From assembly GCF_963975745.1 (NCBI RefSeq), contig NZ_CAXBIB010000006.1, forward strand, positions 62,001 through 126,000: 64,000 nt of DNA, in the 5' to 3' direction. The position numbers were made by a program, and so were the translations under genes. The notes below the pieces were generated by a model that was not told the origin of the DNA, searched no databases, and saw only the letters and a program-made list of their open reading frames with translations. How positions within the stretch are numbered: position 1 is the first letter of the stretch; every line of letters begins with the position of its first letter. Source of the DNA: Parvibaculum sp963975745 (GTDB taxonomy: Bacteria; Pseudomonadota; Alphaproteobacteria; Parvibaculales; Parvibaculaceae). This document shows positions 6,880-15,935 of this stretch, piece after piece.

Positions 6880-8865
6880 CTACTGACAGGCGAGGCATTC
6901 CTCGTAGTCGTTGCTTTGCGCTTCGGCGGCGACTTGGTCGAGCGTCAGCACGTCGAGTTTCCTGGCCGGCACAAGCGAAACGACTTCGGCCCTTTCGGCG
7001 CGCTGGATCGACAGCGAGCGGCAGTAGTAGAGGCTCTTCACGCCCTGCTTCCAGGCCAGAATATGGAGCTTGTTGAGGTCGCGCTTGTGGACGTCGGCGG
7101 CCAGGAAGAGGTTCACCGACTGGGCCTGGTCGATCAGCGGCGCGCGGTCGCCCGCATGCTCGACGACCCAGCGCTGGTCGAGCTCGAAGGCGGTCTTGAA
7201 GACATCCTTCTCCTCGTCCGAGAGGAAGTCGAGATGCTGCACCGAGCCGCCGCTGGTGACGATGGAGGACCATGTCTCGTCGTCGTTGCGGCCCTTCTGC
7301 TCCAGCAGTTTCGTCAGATGACGGTTGCGGACGTTGAAGGAGCCCGACAGCGTCTTGTGGGTGAAGGAGTTGGCCGCAATCGGTTCGATGCCCGGCGAGG
7401 TGCCGCCGGTGATGATCGAGATCGAAGCGGTGGGCGCGATCGCCGTCTTGTTGGAGAAGCGCTCGTTGAAGCCGTATTCGGCCGCGTCGGGACAGGCGCC
7501 GCGCTCTTCAGCAAGCTTCTTCGAGGCAGCGTCGACGCCTTCCTTGATACGGGTGAACATGCGCTTGTTCCAGACCTTGGCCATGACGCCCTCGAAGGGG
7601 ATCATGTTGGCTTGCAGGTACGAGTGGAAGCCCATGACGCCGAGGCCGACCGAACGCTCGCGCATGGCGGCGTATTTGGCGCGGGCCATTTCGCCGGGCG
7701 CGCGGTCGATGAAGTCCTGCAGCACATTGTCGAGGAAGCGCATCACGTCCTCGATGATGGTCGGGTGGTCCTGCCACTCGTTATAGGTTTCGAGATTGAG
7801 CGAGGAGAGGCAGCAGACGGCCGTGCGCTGCTCGCCATGCTGGTCGATGCCGGTGGGCAGCGTGATCTCGGCGCAGAGGTTGGAGGTTTTTACCTCGAGG
7901 CCGGCAAGCTTGTGGTGCTCGGGACGCGCGTTGTTCACCGTGTCCTTGTAGATGATATAGGGCTCGCCGGTTTCGATGCGCGAGGTCAGCAGGCGGATCC
8001 AGAGCGAGCGGGCCGAGACGGTTTTCTGGACCGTCTTGTCCTTGGGGCTCAAGAGCGCCCATTCGGTATCGGCCTCGACGGCACGCATGAAGGCATCCGA
8101 CACCAGCACACCGTGATGCAGGTTCAGCGCCTTGCGGTTGGGGTCGCCGCCGGTGGGGCGACGCATTTCCATGAATTCCTCGATCTCGGGGTGATCGATC
8201 GGCAGATAGACCGCCGCCGAGCCGCGGCGCAGCGAGCCCTGGCTGATGGCCAGCGTCAGCGAATCCATCACGCGGATGAAGGGGATGATGCCGCTCGTCT
8301 TGCCGTTGCCGCCGACCGTCTCGCCGATGGAGCGCAGATTACCCCAATAGGAGCCAATGCCGCCGCCCTTGGCCGCGAGCCAGACATTCTCGTTCCAGAG
8401 GCCGACAATGCCGTCGAGGCTGTCACTCGCTTCGTTGAGGAAGCAGGAAATCGGCAGGCCGCGCTGGGTGCCGCCATTGGACAGGACCGGCGTCGCCGGC
8501 ATGAACCAGAGTTTCGAAATGTAATCGTAAAGCCGCTGGGCATGGCCTTCGTCGCCCTTGTCGGCATAGAAGGAGGCCACACGCGCAAACATGTCCTGAT
8601 AGGACTCGCCGGGCATCAGATAACGGTCGCGGAGCGTCGCCTTGCCGAATTCGGTCAGCAGGGCATCGCGCCCGTGATCGACCTTCACGCGGGGGCGGCC
8701 ATCCATCTGGACCGCTTGATATTGCTCACCGAATACCATCTCGGGTTCGGCCCTGACGCGCGATCCAGCGCGCACGCGGCTGACCCGCCCCTCACCCGTG
8801 ATGATTGCCGACAGGCTGGCCTCGACCTCACTCATGTCCACCGCTTTCGACGTGTCGTTCAGCAT
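6880..8865 (-). CDS. nrdA: Ribonucleoside-diphosphate reductase alpha subunit (class Ia)
   Basis: A 661-residue catalytic subunit. Visible active-site elements are LPISCFLNEASDSLDG (first redox cysteine), NLCAEI (thiyl radical cysteine and catalytic glutamate) and CCLSSLNLE (second redox cysteine). SLYYC holds the radical-transfer tyrosines, and the C-terminal CLAC reduces the active site. It is about 100 residues shorter than E. coli NrdA and lacks a recognisable N-terminal ATP-cone, so overall activity control by dATP may be missing (inference from length and sequence). It is transcribed ahead of nrdB. Two palindromes 170-220 bases upstream may bind NrdR. Confidence 0.95.
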   Translation of the reverse strand: MLNDTSKAVDMSEVEASLSAIITGEGRVSRVRAGSRVRAEPEMVFGEQYQAVQMDGRPRVKVDHGRDALLTEFGKATLRDRYLMPGESYQDMFARVASFYADKGDEGHAQRLYDYISKLWFMPATPVLSNGGTQRGLPISCFLNEASDSLDGIVGLWNENVWLAAKGGGIGSYWGNLRSIGETVGGNGKTSGIIPFIRVMDSLTLAISQGSLRRGSAAVYLPIDHPEIEEFMEMRRPTGGDPNRKALNLHHGVLVSDAFMRAVEADTEWALLSPKDKTVQKTVSARSLWIRLLTSRIETGEPYIIYKDTVNNARPEHHKLAGLEVKTSNLCAEITLPTGIDQHGEQRTAVCCLSSLNLETYNEWQDHPTIIEDVMRFLDNVLQDFIDRAPGEMARAKYAAMRERSVGLGVMGFHSYLQANMIPFEGVMAKVWNKRMFTRIKEGVDAASKKLAEERGACPDAAEYGFNERFSNKTAIAPTASISIITGGTSPGIEPIAANSFTHKTLSGSFNVRNRHLTKLLEQKGRNDDETWSSIVTSGGSVQHLDFLSDEEKDVFKTAFELDQRWVVEHAGDRAPLIDQAQSVNLFLAADVHKRDLNKLHILAWKQGVKSLYYCRSLSIQRAERAEVVSLVPARKLDVLTLDQVAAEAQSNDYEECLACQ

Positions 8866-9033
8866 TCTGGTCCCCCGTATCGCCTTGTCGGCCGCCCCCG
8901 AAAAGGCAAAAAGTCACTGCCCCGGCGGCTGGATAAACCATCGCCGTCTCCCTGCCCAGTACACCGGGCAGAACTCAACAGGTTCATGATTGCGCCGCCG
9001 CCTCGGTTCGAACCCCCAATGAGCAGAGCGCGT

Positions 9034-9084
9034 CCAGATATAGTAGCTGGCAGTGCCGCGAGGTCAATCGGTAGTATGAACTAC
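9034..9084. promoter_or_regulatory. Candidate NrdR-like palindromes upstream of nrdA
   Basis: The 327-base space between nrdA and the proline iminopeptidase gene (8866-9192) holds two imperfect palindromes: CCAGATATAGTAGCTGG (9034-9050) and GTAGTATGAACTAC (9071-9084), centres about 35 bases apart. Paired AT-cored palindromes upstream of nrd genes are typical NrdR targets, but the match to the consensus is partial. A CTGCCC/GGGCAG hairpin lies at 8952-8971. No gene was found in this gap. Confidence 0.3.
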
Positions 9085-9192
9085 GCGCCAAAAAAATGGT
9101 AAACGGTGCCGGGCCGGACTGGCGGCCGAAGAAATTTCCGTTGCATATTCAATGAGTTGATTCTGCCGATCCAATTTCGAGGACAGGACCCC

Positions 9193-10176
9193 ATGCCCGA
9201 CGCGACGCCCGAAGCGATGAGCCGACGGACGCTCTACCCCGAGATCGAGCCCTATCGGACCGGCACGCTGAAAGTGTCCGATTTGCACAGCATCTATTTC
9301 GAGGAATGCGGCAATCCAAAGGGCAAACCGGTCGTCATCGTGCATGGCGGGCCTGGTGGCGGCACCAACCCGACGATGCGGCGCACGCACAATCCGGACG
9401 CCTATCGAATCATCCTGTTCGACCAGCGCGGCTGCGGGAAGTCGACGCCGCATGCCGAGCTTGCCGAGAACACGACCTGGGATCTCGTGGCCGACATGGA
9501 GCGGCTGCGCGAACATCTCGGGCTCGAGCGCTGGCAGCTCTGCGGCGGTTCCTGGGGCTCGACGCTCGCGCTCGCCTATGCCGAGACGCATCCGGCCCGT
9601 GTCAGCGAGATCATCCTGCGCGGCATTTTCACGCTGCGGCCGCGCGAGCTCCAGTGGTTCTATCAGGAGGGGACCGACGCGCTCTTTCCCGATGCCTGGG
9701 AGGACTTCGTCGCGCCGATCCCGGAAGCCGAGCGCGGCAACCTGATGGCCGCCTATTACAGGCGCCTGACCGGCGACAATGAGGCCGAGAAGCTTGCCTG
9801 TGCGCGGGCATGGAGCATATGGGAGGGGACGACGCTGTCGCTCCATTCCGACCCCGAACGCGTCAAACGCTTCGCCGACGGGCACTTCGCCCTCGCCTTC
9901 GCGCGGATCGAATGCCACTACTTCATGAACCGGGGGTTCTTCGAGCCGCAGGACCAGTTGATCCGCGACGCTGGCCGGCTTGCCGGCATTCCCGGCGTCA
10001 TCGCGCAGGGGCGCTACGATGTGGTGACGCCGATGTTCACGGCCTGGGAACTGTCGAAGGCCTGGCCGGGTGTCGAGCTCAACATCGTGCCGGATGCCGG
10101 GCATACGGCGACCGAGCCCGGTATTGTCGATGTGATGGTCAGGGCAAGCGACCGCTTCGCCTCAACCAGGGGCTGA
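9193..10176 (+). CDS. pip: Proline iminopeptidase (S33 family)
   Basis: A 327-residue alpha/beta hydrolase that removes N-terminal proline from peptides. Diagnostic motifs are the oxyanion-hole HGGPGGG (51-57), DQRGCGKS (77-84), and the nucleophile elbow GGSWGS with S120. Later come GRYDVVTP, with the acid aspartate, and DAGHTATEP, with the catalytic histidine. The ATG at 9193 follows GAGGA with a spacing of about nine; the open frame upstream to 9106 is not conserved-looking. It is followed 8 bases later by a glutamine-amidotransferase-like gene. Confidence 0.93.
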   Translation: MPDATPEAMSRRTLYPEIEPYRTGTLKVSDLHSIYFEECGNPKGKPVVIVHGGPGGGTNPTMRRTHNPDAYRIILFDQRGCGKSTPHAELAENTTWDLVADMERLREHLGLERWQLCGGSWGSTLALAYAETHPARVSEIILRGIFTLRPRELQWFYQEGTDALFPDAWEDFVAPIPEAERGNLMAAYYRRLTGDNEAEKLACARAWSIWEGTTLSLHSDPERVKRFADGHFALAFARIECHYFMNRGFFEPQDQLIRDAGRLAGIPGVIAQGRYDVVTPMFTAWELSKAWPGVELNIVPDAGHTATEPGIVDVMVRASDRFASTRG

Positions 10177-10184
10177 CGCGGCCC

Positions 10185-10922
10185 ATGCATATTCTCTATC
10201 TGGTCAACGCGCTCGACTCCGGGCCCGGCGTGCTGCTCGATGAAGCCGGGCGGGCGGGCGCAGAAGCAACGCTGATCCATACGACGGAAGCGCGCGACCT
10301 TGCGACCGGCGAGCCCCGCGACGTGCCGGCGGCGGCCGACGGTTTCGACGGGCTCGTGGTCCTTGGCGGCGTCATGGGCGTTTATGAGGACGACCGTCAT
10401 CCCTTCATCGAGAAAACGCGGCGGCTGGTGCGCGCCTTTCATGCGGCGGAAAGGCCGGTGATGGGCGTCTGCCTCGGTGCACAGATCGTGGCGAGTGCTT
10501 TCGGTGCGCCCGTCTACAAGATGAGCGAGAAGCTCGATACGCATGAGGAATGGGGCTTCCTGCCGCAGACATGGGAAGCACCGGCGGCGGAAGACCCGCT
10601 GCTCGGCGACGCGGCGCCGGGGCTTCACATCATGCATTGGCATGGCGACACGTTCGACCTGCCCGACGGCGCGGTGCGTCTCGCGACGCGCGCGGCCTGC
10701 CCCAACCAGGCCTACCGGATCGGTACGCGCATCTATGGCTTCCAGTTCCATCTCGAAACCACACGCGACATTCTCGACGAATGGACGCGCCTGCGGGCCC
10801 TCGCCGTCAGTATGGGCCGTGCGGAAATCGAAGCGATCATCGAGCCGCAGATCGCGGCGCATCTCGGGCCGCAGGAAGCCTTTGCGCGAACCGTCATGCG
10901 GCGCTGGATGGCGCTCGCCTAG
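10185..10922 (+). CDS. Class I glutamine amidotransferase-like protein
   Basis: A 245-residue GATase1-fold protein. The nucleophile elbow GVCLGAQ has C96, and the His-Glu pair of the triad is visible in GFQFHLE (H189, E191). The LVVLGGVMGVYED segment near residue 60 matches stand-alone amidotransferase-like proteins of the GuaA-domain type. No synthetase partner is adjacent, so it may act as a free-standing amidase or gamma-glutamyl hydrolase. It follows pip at 8 bases and probably shares its transcript. Its stop codon overlaps that of the convergent SDR gene. Confidence 0.8.
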   Translation: MHILYLVNALDSGPGVLLDEAGRAGAEATLIHTTEARDLATGEPRDVPAAADGFDGLVVLGGVMGVYEDDRHPFIEKTRRLVRAFHAAERPVMGVCLGAQIVASAFGAPVYKMSEKLDTHEEWGFLPQTWEAPAAEDPLLGDAAPGLHIMHWHGDTFDLPDGAVRLATRAACPNQAYRIGTRIYGFQFHLETTRDILDEWTRLRALAVSMGRAEIEAIIEPQIAAHLGPQEAFARTVMRRWMALA

Positions 10923-11689
10923 AAATTCACACGGCGAGAAATCGCGCCGTCGACCACGAGATTGGTGCCGGTGGTGAAGGAAGATGCCGGGCTTGCGAGG
11001 AATACGGTCGCGTTGGCAATGTCCTGCGGTGTCGCCATGCGGCCGGTCGGATTGCGCTCCATCGCCTGCCTGAACGTGTCGGGCATGTGCTGCTCGATCA
11101 TGTCCCAGACGCCGCCCTTGAAATAGACTGTGCCGGGCGAGACCGTGTTGACGCGCACATGCGCGCCGGCATGCTGGCGGGCAAGGCCCTTGGCATGATG
11201 GATCTGCGCCGCCTTCAAGGCACCATAGGAATTGGCGCCATCGCTTTCGGCGGCCGAGATCGAGGAAATGAAGGTGGCCGAAGCGTCGCCCGACTTCTTT
11301 GCCGCTTCGGTGAGGAAGGGCAGCGCGGCCTCGAAAGCGTTGACGGCACCAAGTACGTCAATCTCGAAGCAGGCGCGCCAGGACTTCTCGTCATTGCCAT
11401 TCTGGAGTGCGCTGGCATTGGCAACCAGAATGTCGAGGCCGCCCAGCGCCCCCGCCGTGTCGGCAATCCACTGTTTCAGGCCCTCGCCGTCGGCTATGTC
11501 GGCCTTACCACCCAGCGCCTTGACGCCCTTCTTCGAGAGCGCGGCAACGGCCTCGTTCACCTGGTCGGCATTGCGGGCGCAGATCGCCACATCGGCACCT
11601 TCGGCCGCCAGCGTTTCGGCGATGGCGCGGCCGATGCCGCGCGTGCCGCCGGTGACGATGGCCTTCTTGCCTTTCAGACCGAGATCCAT
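10919..11689 (-). CDS. SDR family NAD(P)-dependent oxidoreductase
   Basis: A 256-residue classical short-chain dehydrogenase. The cofactor motif TGGTRGIG is at 14-21, the structural NAS at 91-93, and the catalytic Tyr-Lys as Y155 and K159 (SYGALK), with the serine near 143-145 (ISSIS). It ends in TNLVVDGAISRR, the usual substrate-cap region. GGVWDM in the C-terminal part is shared with the SDR at 26.6-27.4 kb, so the two probably belong to one subfamily. It ends tail-to-tail with the amidotransferase-like gene. Substrate unknown. Confidence 0.85.
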   Translation of the reverse strand: MDLGLKGKKAIVTGGTRGIGRAIAETLAAEGADVAICARNADQVNEAVAALSKKGVKALGGKADIADGEGLKQWIADTAGALGGLDILVANASALQNGNDEKSWRACFEIDVLGAVNAFEAALPFLTEAAKKSGDASATFISSISAAESDGANSYGALKAAQIHHAKGLARQHAGAHVRVNTVSPGTVYFKGGVWDMIEQHMPDTFRQAMERNPTGRMATPQDIANATVFLASPASSFTTGTNLVVDGAISRRVNF

Positions 11690-11758
11690 GATGCGCCCCT
11701 CATTCCGTTTGTTTCGTTGGCGGCACTCTAGCGGGCGGCGCGCAGCGAACCAAGGGGA

Positions 11759-13582
11759 TCAGGAACGACCGGTATCGGCGATGAACTGTTCGCGCAGAAA
11801 TCGGAGCGTCTCGGCAAACCTGGCGCGCAATGTCGTCAGCGTGGTCTCCCGCGGTGGCGGATCGAGATCGAGCCCGACCTGATGCACGGCGCCCTCGCTG
11901 ACCTGCATGGCGACCAGTTCGACACCGCCGACCCGGGTGCGGGCGCCTTCCTTGATGTCCTTGCCGAGGCGGGAGCGCATGAATTCTTCGAGCGTCAGCG
12001 GACGCTCCTCGGGCTCGAAGGCCAGACCGTAGATGTCGGCGATCGAGGCGGCACCGGCACCGGCTTCCAGCACGAAATCGACCGTGCCGGCGTCCTTCGC
12101 CCTGGCGCGCGATTTGCGGACACCAAACAGGCGATCGAGCGTTGCCACCGCATCGGCCGTCGTCAGCATCATCACGATGTCGCCGGGCATGACGCCCTCG
12201 TTGAGGCCTTCGGTGCGGACCACGCCGTCGCGCATCACCGAAATGACGGTGGTACCTGCCGGCAGGGGCAGACGCGTCATCTGGCGGAGCGCCAGAATGC
12301 TCATCGGATCGACCGTATAGGCAACGACGCTCTTGCCCTTGCCGGCCGGCAGGTCGAGTTCGACGCGGCGGCGCGGTGCTGCGCGCGGCGGCAGCTCGAC
12401 CTCGGCCAGACGCGCGGCCCAGGACACGGTCCACCCCTGCAAAATCAGCGAGGCCAGCACGATCACATAGACCACACTGAACATCATGTGGGCGCCCTCG
12501 ACACCCGACAGAATCGGAATGGTGCCAAGGAAGATCGGGACGGCGCCGCGCAGACCGACCCAGGAGACAAAAGCCGTCTCGCGCGCCGCGAAGCGATAGG
12601 GCAGGAGGCACAGGACCACCGCGACCGGACGGGCAACGACGATCAGGACCAGCGCGACGCCAAGCGCCGGCAGAAGCACTGGCAGAAGCGCCGAGGGCGT
12701 GACCAGCAGACCCATCATCAGGAACATGCCGATCTGGGCGAGCCAGGCCATGCCGTCGGAGAAGCGCGCGATCTCGCTGGTCGCCCGGTGCGGATTGTTG
12801 CCGAGCGTGAAGCCGACCAGATAGACCGCCAGAAAGCCGCTGGCCCCCAAACTCTGCGTCAACGCAAAGACCAGAAGCGCCAGCGCGCCGGCCAGAATCG
12901 GATAGAGGCCGGCCGAGAGTTCCAGCCGGTTGACCGCGCGCAACACGAAAGCGCCGCCGAGAAGGCCGAAAAGGATGCCGCCCACCATCTGCCAGAGAAA
13001 GTCCCAGAAGAAGTCGACCGCCGATTCCCAGCTGGCAATGGCCTGACCGTCGACAATGATCGTGACCAGCGCCAGGGTCAGAAAAATTGCCATCGGGTCG
13101 TTGACGCCCGACTCGACCTCAAGCGTGGCAGCCACACGCGACTTCAGGCGCAGCCCCCGCAGATGCAGCAGGAAAAACACCGCGGCCGCGTCGGTCGAGC
13201 CGACGATCGCGCCGAGCAACATCGCCTCGGCCCAGCCGAGCCCGAACAGGAACTTCGCCGCAAGTCCCGTGATTGCCGCGGTGAGCACGACGCCGACGGT
13301 CGCCAGCAGCACGGCGGGCCCGAAGGCCCGGGTCAGAGCCTCCCGGCTCGTTCGCAAGCCGCCATCGAACAGGATCAGGGCCAGCGCAAAGGAACCGACC
13401 AGATAGGCAACCGAAAAGTCGTGAAAAACGATGCCACCCGGCCCGTCTTCGCCGGCCAGCATGCCAAAGGCCAGAAAGACCAGCAGCAAGGGGGCCCCAA
13501 TCCGCGAGGACAGGACACCCGCGAAGATCGAGAAGGTGATCAGCGCTGCGGAAACCAGAATGATCTGGTTGGCAAAATCCAT
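11759..13582 (-). CDS. cvrA: Potassium/proton antiporter, CvrA/NhaP2 type
   Basis: A 607-residue inner-membrane CPA-family antiporter. The first 390 or so residues form about 12 hydrophobic segments. The ion-site regions VGSTDAAAVF and ESGVNDPMAI carry the conserved aspartates, and VGLRGAVPI is the characteristic charged segment of late helices. The cytosolic tail holds a TrkA-C/RCK_C-like domain (DPMSILALRQ to VMMLTTADAV) and a further domain typical of CvrA, pointing to nucleotide or ion gating. It faces away from the acyl-CoA dehydrogenase gene at 13.77 kb. Confidence 0.9.
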   Translation of the reverse strand: MDFANQIILVSAALITFSIFAGVLSSRIGAPLLLVFLAFGMLAGEDGPGGIVFHDFSVAYLVGSFALALILFDGGLRTSREALTRAFGPAVLLATVGVVLTAAITGLAAKFLFGLGWAEAMLLGAIVGSTDAAAVFFLLHLRGLRLKSRVAATLEVESGVNDPMAIFLTLALVTIIVDGQAIASWESAVDFFWDFLWQMVGGILFGLLGGAFVLRAVNRLELSAGLYPILAGALALLVFALTQSLGASGFLAVYLVGFTLGNNPHRATSEIARFSDGMAWLAQIGMFLMMGLLVTPSALLPVLLPALGVALVLIVVARPVAVVLCLLPYRFAARETAFVSWVGLRGAVPIFLGTIPILSGVEGAHMMFSVVYVIVLASLILQGWTVSWAARLAEVELPPRAAPRRRVELDLPAGKGKSVVAYTVDPMSILALRQMTRLPLPAGTTVISVMRDGVVRTEGLNEGVMPGDIVMMLTTADAVATLDRLFGVRKSRARAKDAGTVDFVLEAGAGAASIADIYGLAFEPEERPLTLEEFMRSRLGKDIKEGARTRVGGVELVAMQVSEGAVHQVGLDLDPPPRETTLTTLRARFAETLRFLREQFIADTGRS

Positions 13583-13769
13583 CGACGACTCAACCTGGCC
13601 CCGGCCCCTTGCTGCTGTCGGGCCCGAGACATATCGCTCAAGGTTCCCCTACGTCAGACAATTGCCCGGAAAAATGGAAAGACGGGTTCGTGCTCGGCTA
13701 TAGTGTAAGACAAATAACAACCGGACCGCTGCGAAAAACGGGCGGGTGCCGACAAAATGGGAGGATGAG

Positions 13770-14981
13770 ATGGATCTCGCCATGCGGGCCGAAGATGTCG
13801 CGTTTCGCGACGAGGTCAGGGCCTTTCTCGCGGAGAACCTGACCGACGATCTGAAGGCCCATGCGCGACTGACGCCCGGCATTCTGGCCGACCAGGATCT
13901 GCGCGTCGAATGGCTGAAGCGGCTCAACAAGCGCGGCTGGGCCGCACCCGCCTGGCCCAAGCAATATGGCGGCGCGGGCTGGAACGTGATGCAGCGCTTC
14001 ATCTGGTCGTCGGAATGTGCAGCGGCGGGCGCGCCCGTGAGCTCCAATATGGGTCTTTCCATGGTCGGCCCGACGCTGATGGGTCACGGCACGGACGAAC
14101 AGAAAGCCTATTATCTGCCGCGCATCCTGAACGGCGAGGACTGGTGGTGCCAGGGCTATTCGGAACCGGGCTCGGGCTCGGACCTCGCAAGCCTGCAATG
14201 CCGTGCCGATTCAGACGGCGACGACTACATCATCAACGGCACCAAGCTCTGGACCACGGGCGCGCATCAGTCGAACAAGATGTTCTGCCTCGTGCGCACC
14301 GATCCGAATGCTGCGAAGAAGCAGGAAGGCATTTCCTTCATTCTGATCGACGATTTCCAGGCCAAGGGCATCAAGGTCGACCCGATCATCACGCTGGCGG
14401 GCGACCATGAAGTGAACCAGGTCTTCTTCGATGATGTGCGTGTGCCGAAGAAGAATCGCGTAGGCGCGGAAAACAATGGCTGGACCGTTGCCAAGTATCT
14501 GCTGGAATTCGAGCGCGGCGGCGCGGCGCATGGCGCCAATCTGCGCAATGCGCTCAACAAGCTGCGTGTGGTGGCAAACACCGAACATGCGGGCGACGGC
14601 TCGAAGCTGATCGACGATCCAGCCTTCCGCCGCAAGCTCGACGAAACCGAAGTCGAAGTGACGGCGGTCGAATTCACCGAGCACCGCATCATGTCGCAGC
14701 TTTCCAACGGGCAGAATCCGGGGGCAGCGGCTTCCATCATCAAACTGCGCGGCGCCGACACCAACCAGAAAATCACCGAGCTGGGAGTGGAGGCCATTGC
14801 CTATTACGTGCAACCCGACGTGATCGAGGCCCGCACCTGGGGCGCCAATGTACCGCCGGTCGGCCCCGACCACACGCTGATGGTGATGCCCAAATATCTC
14901 AATACACGGGCGCAGACGATTTTCGGCGGCTCGAACGAGGTCCAGCGCAACATCATGGCAAAGGCAGTGCTCGGACTGTGA
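13770..14981 (+). CDS. Acyl-CoA dehydrogenase
   Basis: A 403-residue FAD-dependent dehydrogenase of the long subfamily without an extra C-terminal domain. Typical regions are YSEPGSGSDLAS (substrate/FAD loop), NGTKLWTTGAHQ, EVNQVFFDDVRVP and the C-terminal FGGSNEVQRNIMAKAVLGL. It is a close paralogue of the protein encoded at 15.9-17.1 kb. The ATG at 13770 is chosen because GGAGG lies five bases upstream; a GTG at 13746 is in frame. A TATAGT at 13699-13704 may be the -10 of its promoter. Four bases separate it from the next gene, so the trio is one operon. Confidence 0.92.
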   Translation: MDLAMRAEDVAFRDEVRAFLAENLTDDLKAHARLTPGILADQDLRVEWLKRLNKRGWAAPAWPKQYGGAGWNVMQRFIWSSECAAAGAPVSSNMGLSMVGPTLMGHGTDEQKAYYLPRILNGEDWWCQGYSEPGSGSDLASLQCRADSDGDDYIINGTKLWTTGAHQSNKMFCLVRTDPNAAKKQEGISFILIDDFQAKGIKVDPIITLAGDHEVNQVFFDDVRVPKKNRVGAENNGWTVAKYLLEFERGGAAHGANLRNALNKLRVVANTEHAGDGSKLIDDPAFRRKLDETEVEVTAVEFTEHRIMSQLSNGQNPGAAASIIKLRGADTNQKITELGVEAIAYYVQPDVIEARTWGANVPPVGPDHTLMVMPKYLNTRAQTIFGGSNEVQRNIMAKAVLGL

Positions 14982-14985
14982 ATCA

Positions 14986-15903
14986 ATGAATGCGCCGGTT
15001 GAAAGCAAAAATCGGGCGGCGGCGCCGAAGCGCAACAGCGACGTTGCCGCCGCCCGTTCCGGCAAGGCAAGGCGGGGCATCGATTTTCTGAACCCCGCGG
15101 GCGATGCGGGACTTTCGGGACCCGGCTCCGTCTCGTGGCGGGTGAGTGCCAACCCTGTTGCCCTGGGCGTCGGCGGGATTGCGGCCGTGATCCTCGAACT
15201 TGCCGAGCCCGCCATCCGCGCCGGTGTCTGGGACCATTCGACCTTCAAGGTTGATCCGATCCGGCGCATGGAGAATACCGGTCTCGCGGCGATGGCGGTG
15301 ACCTATGGCCCGACAAAGGCCGCGCAACTGACCTTCGACCGGGTGACCCGCATGCATCAGCGCGTCAGCGGTCTCACGCATGAGGGCAAGCCTTACGAAG
15401 CAATGGATCCCGAATTGCTGACCTGGGTGCATGTGACGGCGGCCTGGGGTTTTCTCAATGCCTTCATCCGCCATGTCGACCCCGGCCTCAGTCGCGCCGA
15501 TCAGGACCGCTACTATGCCGAGGGTGAAGTCGTCGGCAAGAGCTTCGGTGCACAATGGGTGCCCACTTCGGTTGCGGAGGTCGAGGCCTACATGCGCGAG
15601 ATGGGACCGCGGCTCTATGCCAACGAGACGATCCACGAGTTTCTGGCGCTGGTGCGCAATGCGACACCGATTGGCGCCGCCGGCAAGCCTGTACAGCGGC
15701 TTTTCGCCGCCGCCGCCATCGATCTCCTTCCCGACTGGCTACAGAAGCAGACAGGTGTCGACATCTCGCCAATCACAAGGATGACGCTGCGTCCGGCCTT
15801 GCGAACGCTGGCAAGGACCGCGCGCTTCGCCCAGCGTTTTGCCGATGGGCCGCCGCAACAGGCTTGCCGACGGATGGGTGTGTCGACAGACTGCCTGTTG
15901 TGA
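14986..15903 (+). CDS. Oxygenase MpaB family protein (DUF2236)
   Basis: A 305-residue protein of the MpaB/DUF2236 family, heme-containing oxygenases related to fungal MpaB and latex-clearing protein. Recognisable segments are WRVSANPVALGVGGIAAVI (51-69), AGVWDHSTF, MHQRVSG and LLTWVHVTAAWGF, which hold conserved histidines. It sits between two paralogous acyl-CoA dehydrogenases with gaps of 4 and 32 bases. That placement suggests it acts on the same, probably branched or terpenoid-like, acyl substrate (inference). Confidence 0.8.
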   Translation: MNAPVESKNRAAAPKRNSDVAAARSGKARRGIDFLNPAGDAGLSGPGSVSWRVSANPVALGVGGIAAVILELAEPAIRAGVWDHSTFKVDPIRRMENTGLAAMAVTYGPTKAAQLTFDRVTRMHQRVSGLTHEGKPYEAMDPELLTWVHVTAAWGFLNAFIRHVDPGLSRADQDRYYAEGEVVGKSFGAQWVPTSVAEVEAYMREMGPRLYANETIHEFLALVRNATPIGAAGKPVQRLFAAAAIDLLPDWLQKQTGVDISPITRMTLRPALRTLARTARFAQRFADGPPQQACRRMGVSTDCLL

Positions 15904-15935
15904 CACCCCTTCCCGACAATGATTGACGACGCAAA

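Noticed and set aside
9004..9017. tRNA T-arm-like GGTTCGAACC
   Set aside because: No acceptor, D or anticodon stems fit on either strand; the segment is simply a palindrome.
6853..9102. A 749-codon open frame on the plus strand
   Set aside because: Antisense to nrdA, whose catalytic motifs are intact; same GC-driven effect.
11882..13708. A 608-codon open frame on the plus strand, rich in Gln, Asp and Arg
   Set aside because: Antisense to the CvrA-type antiporter gene; no domain visible.
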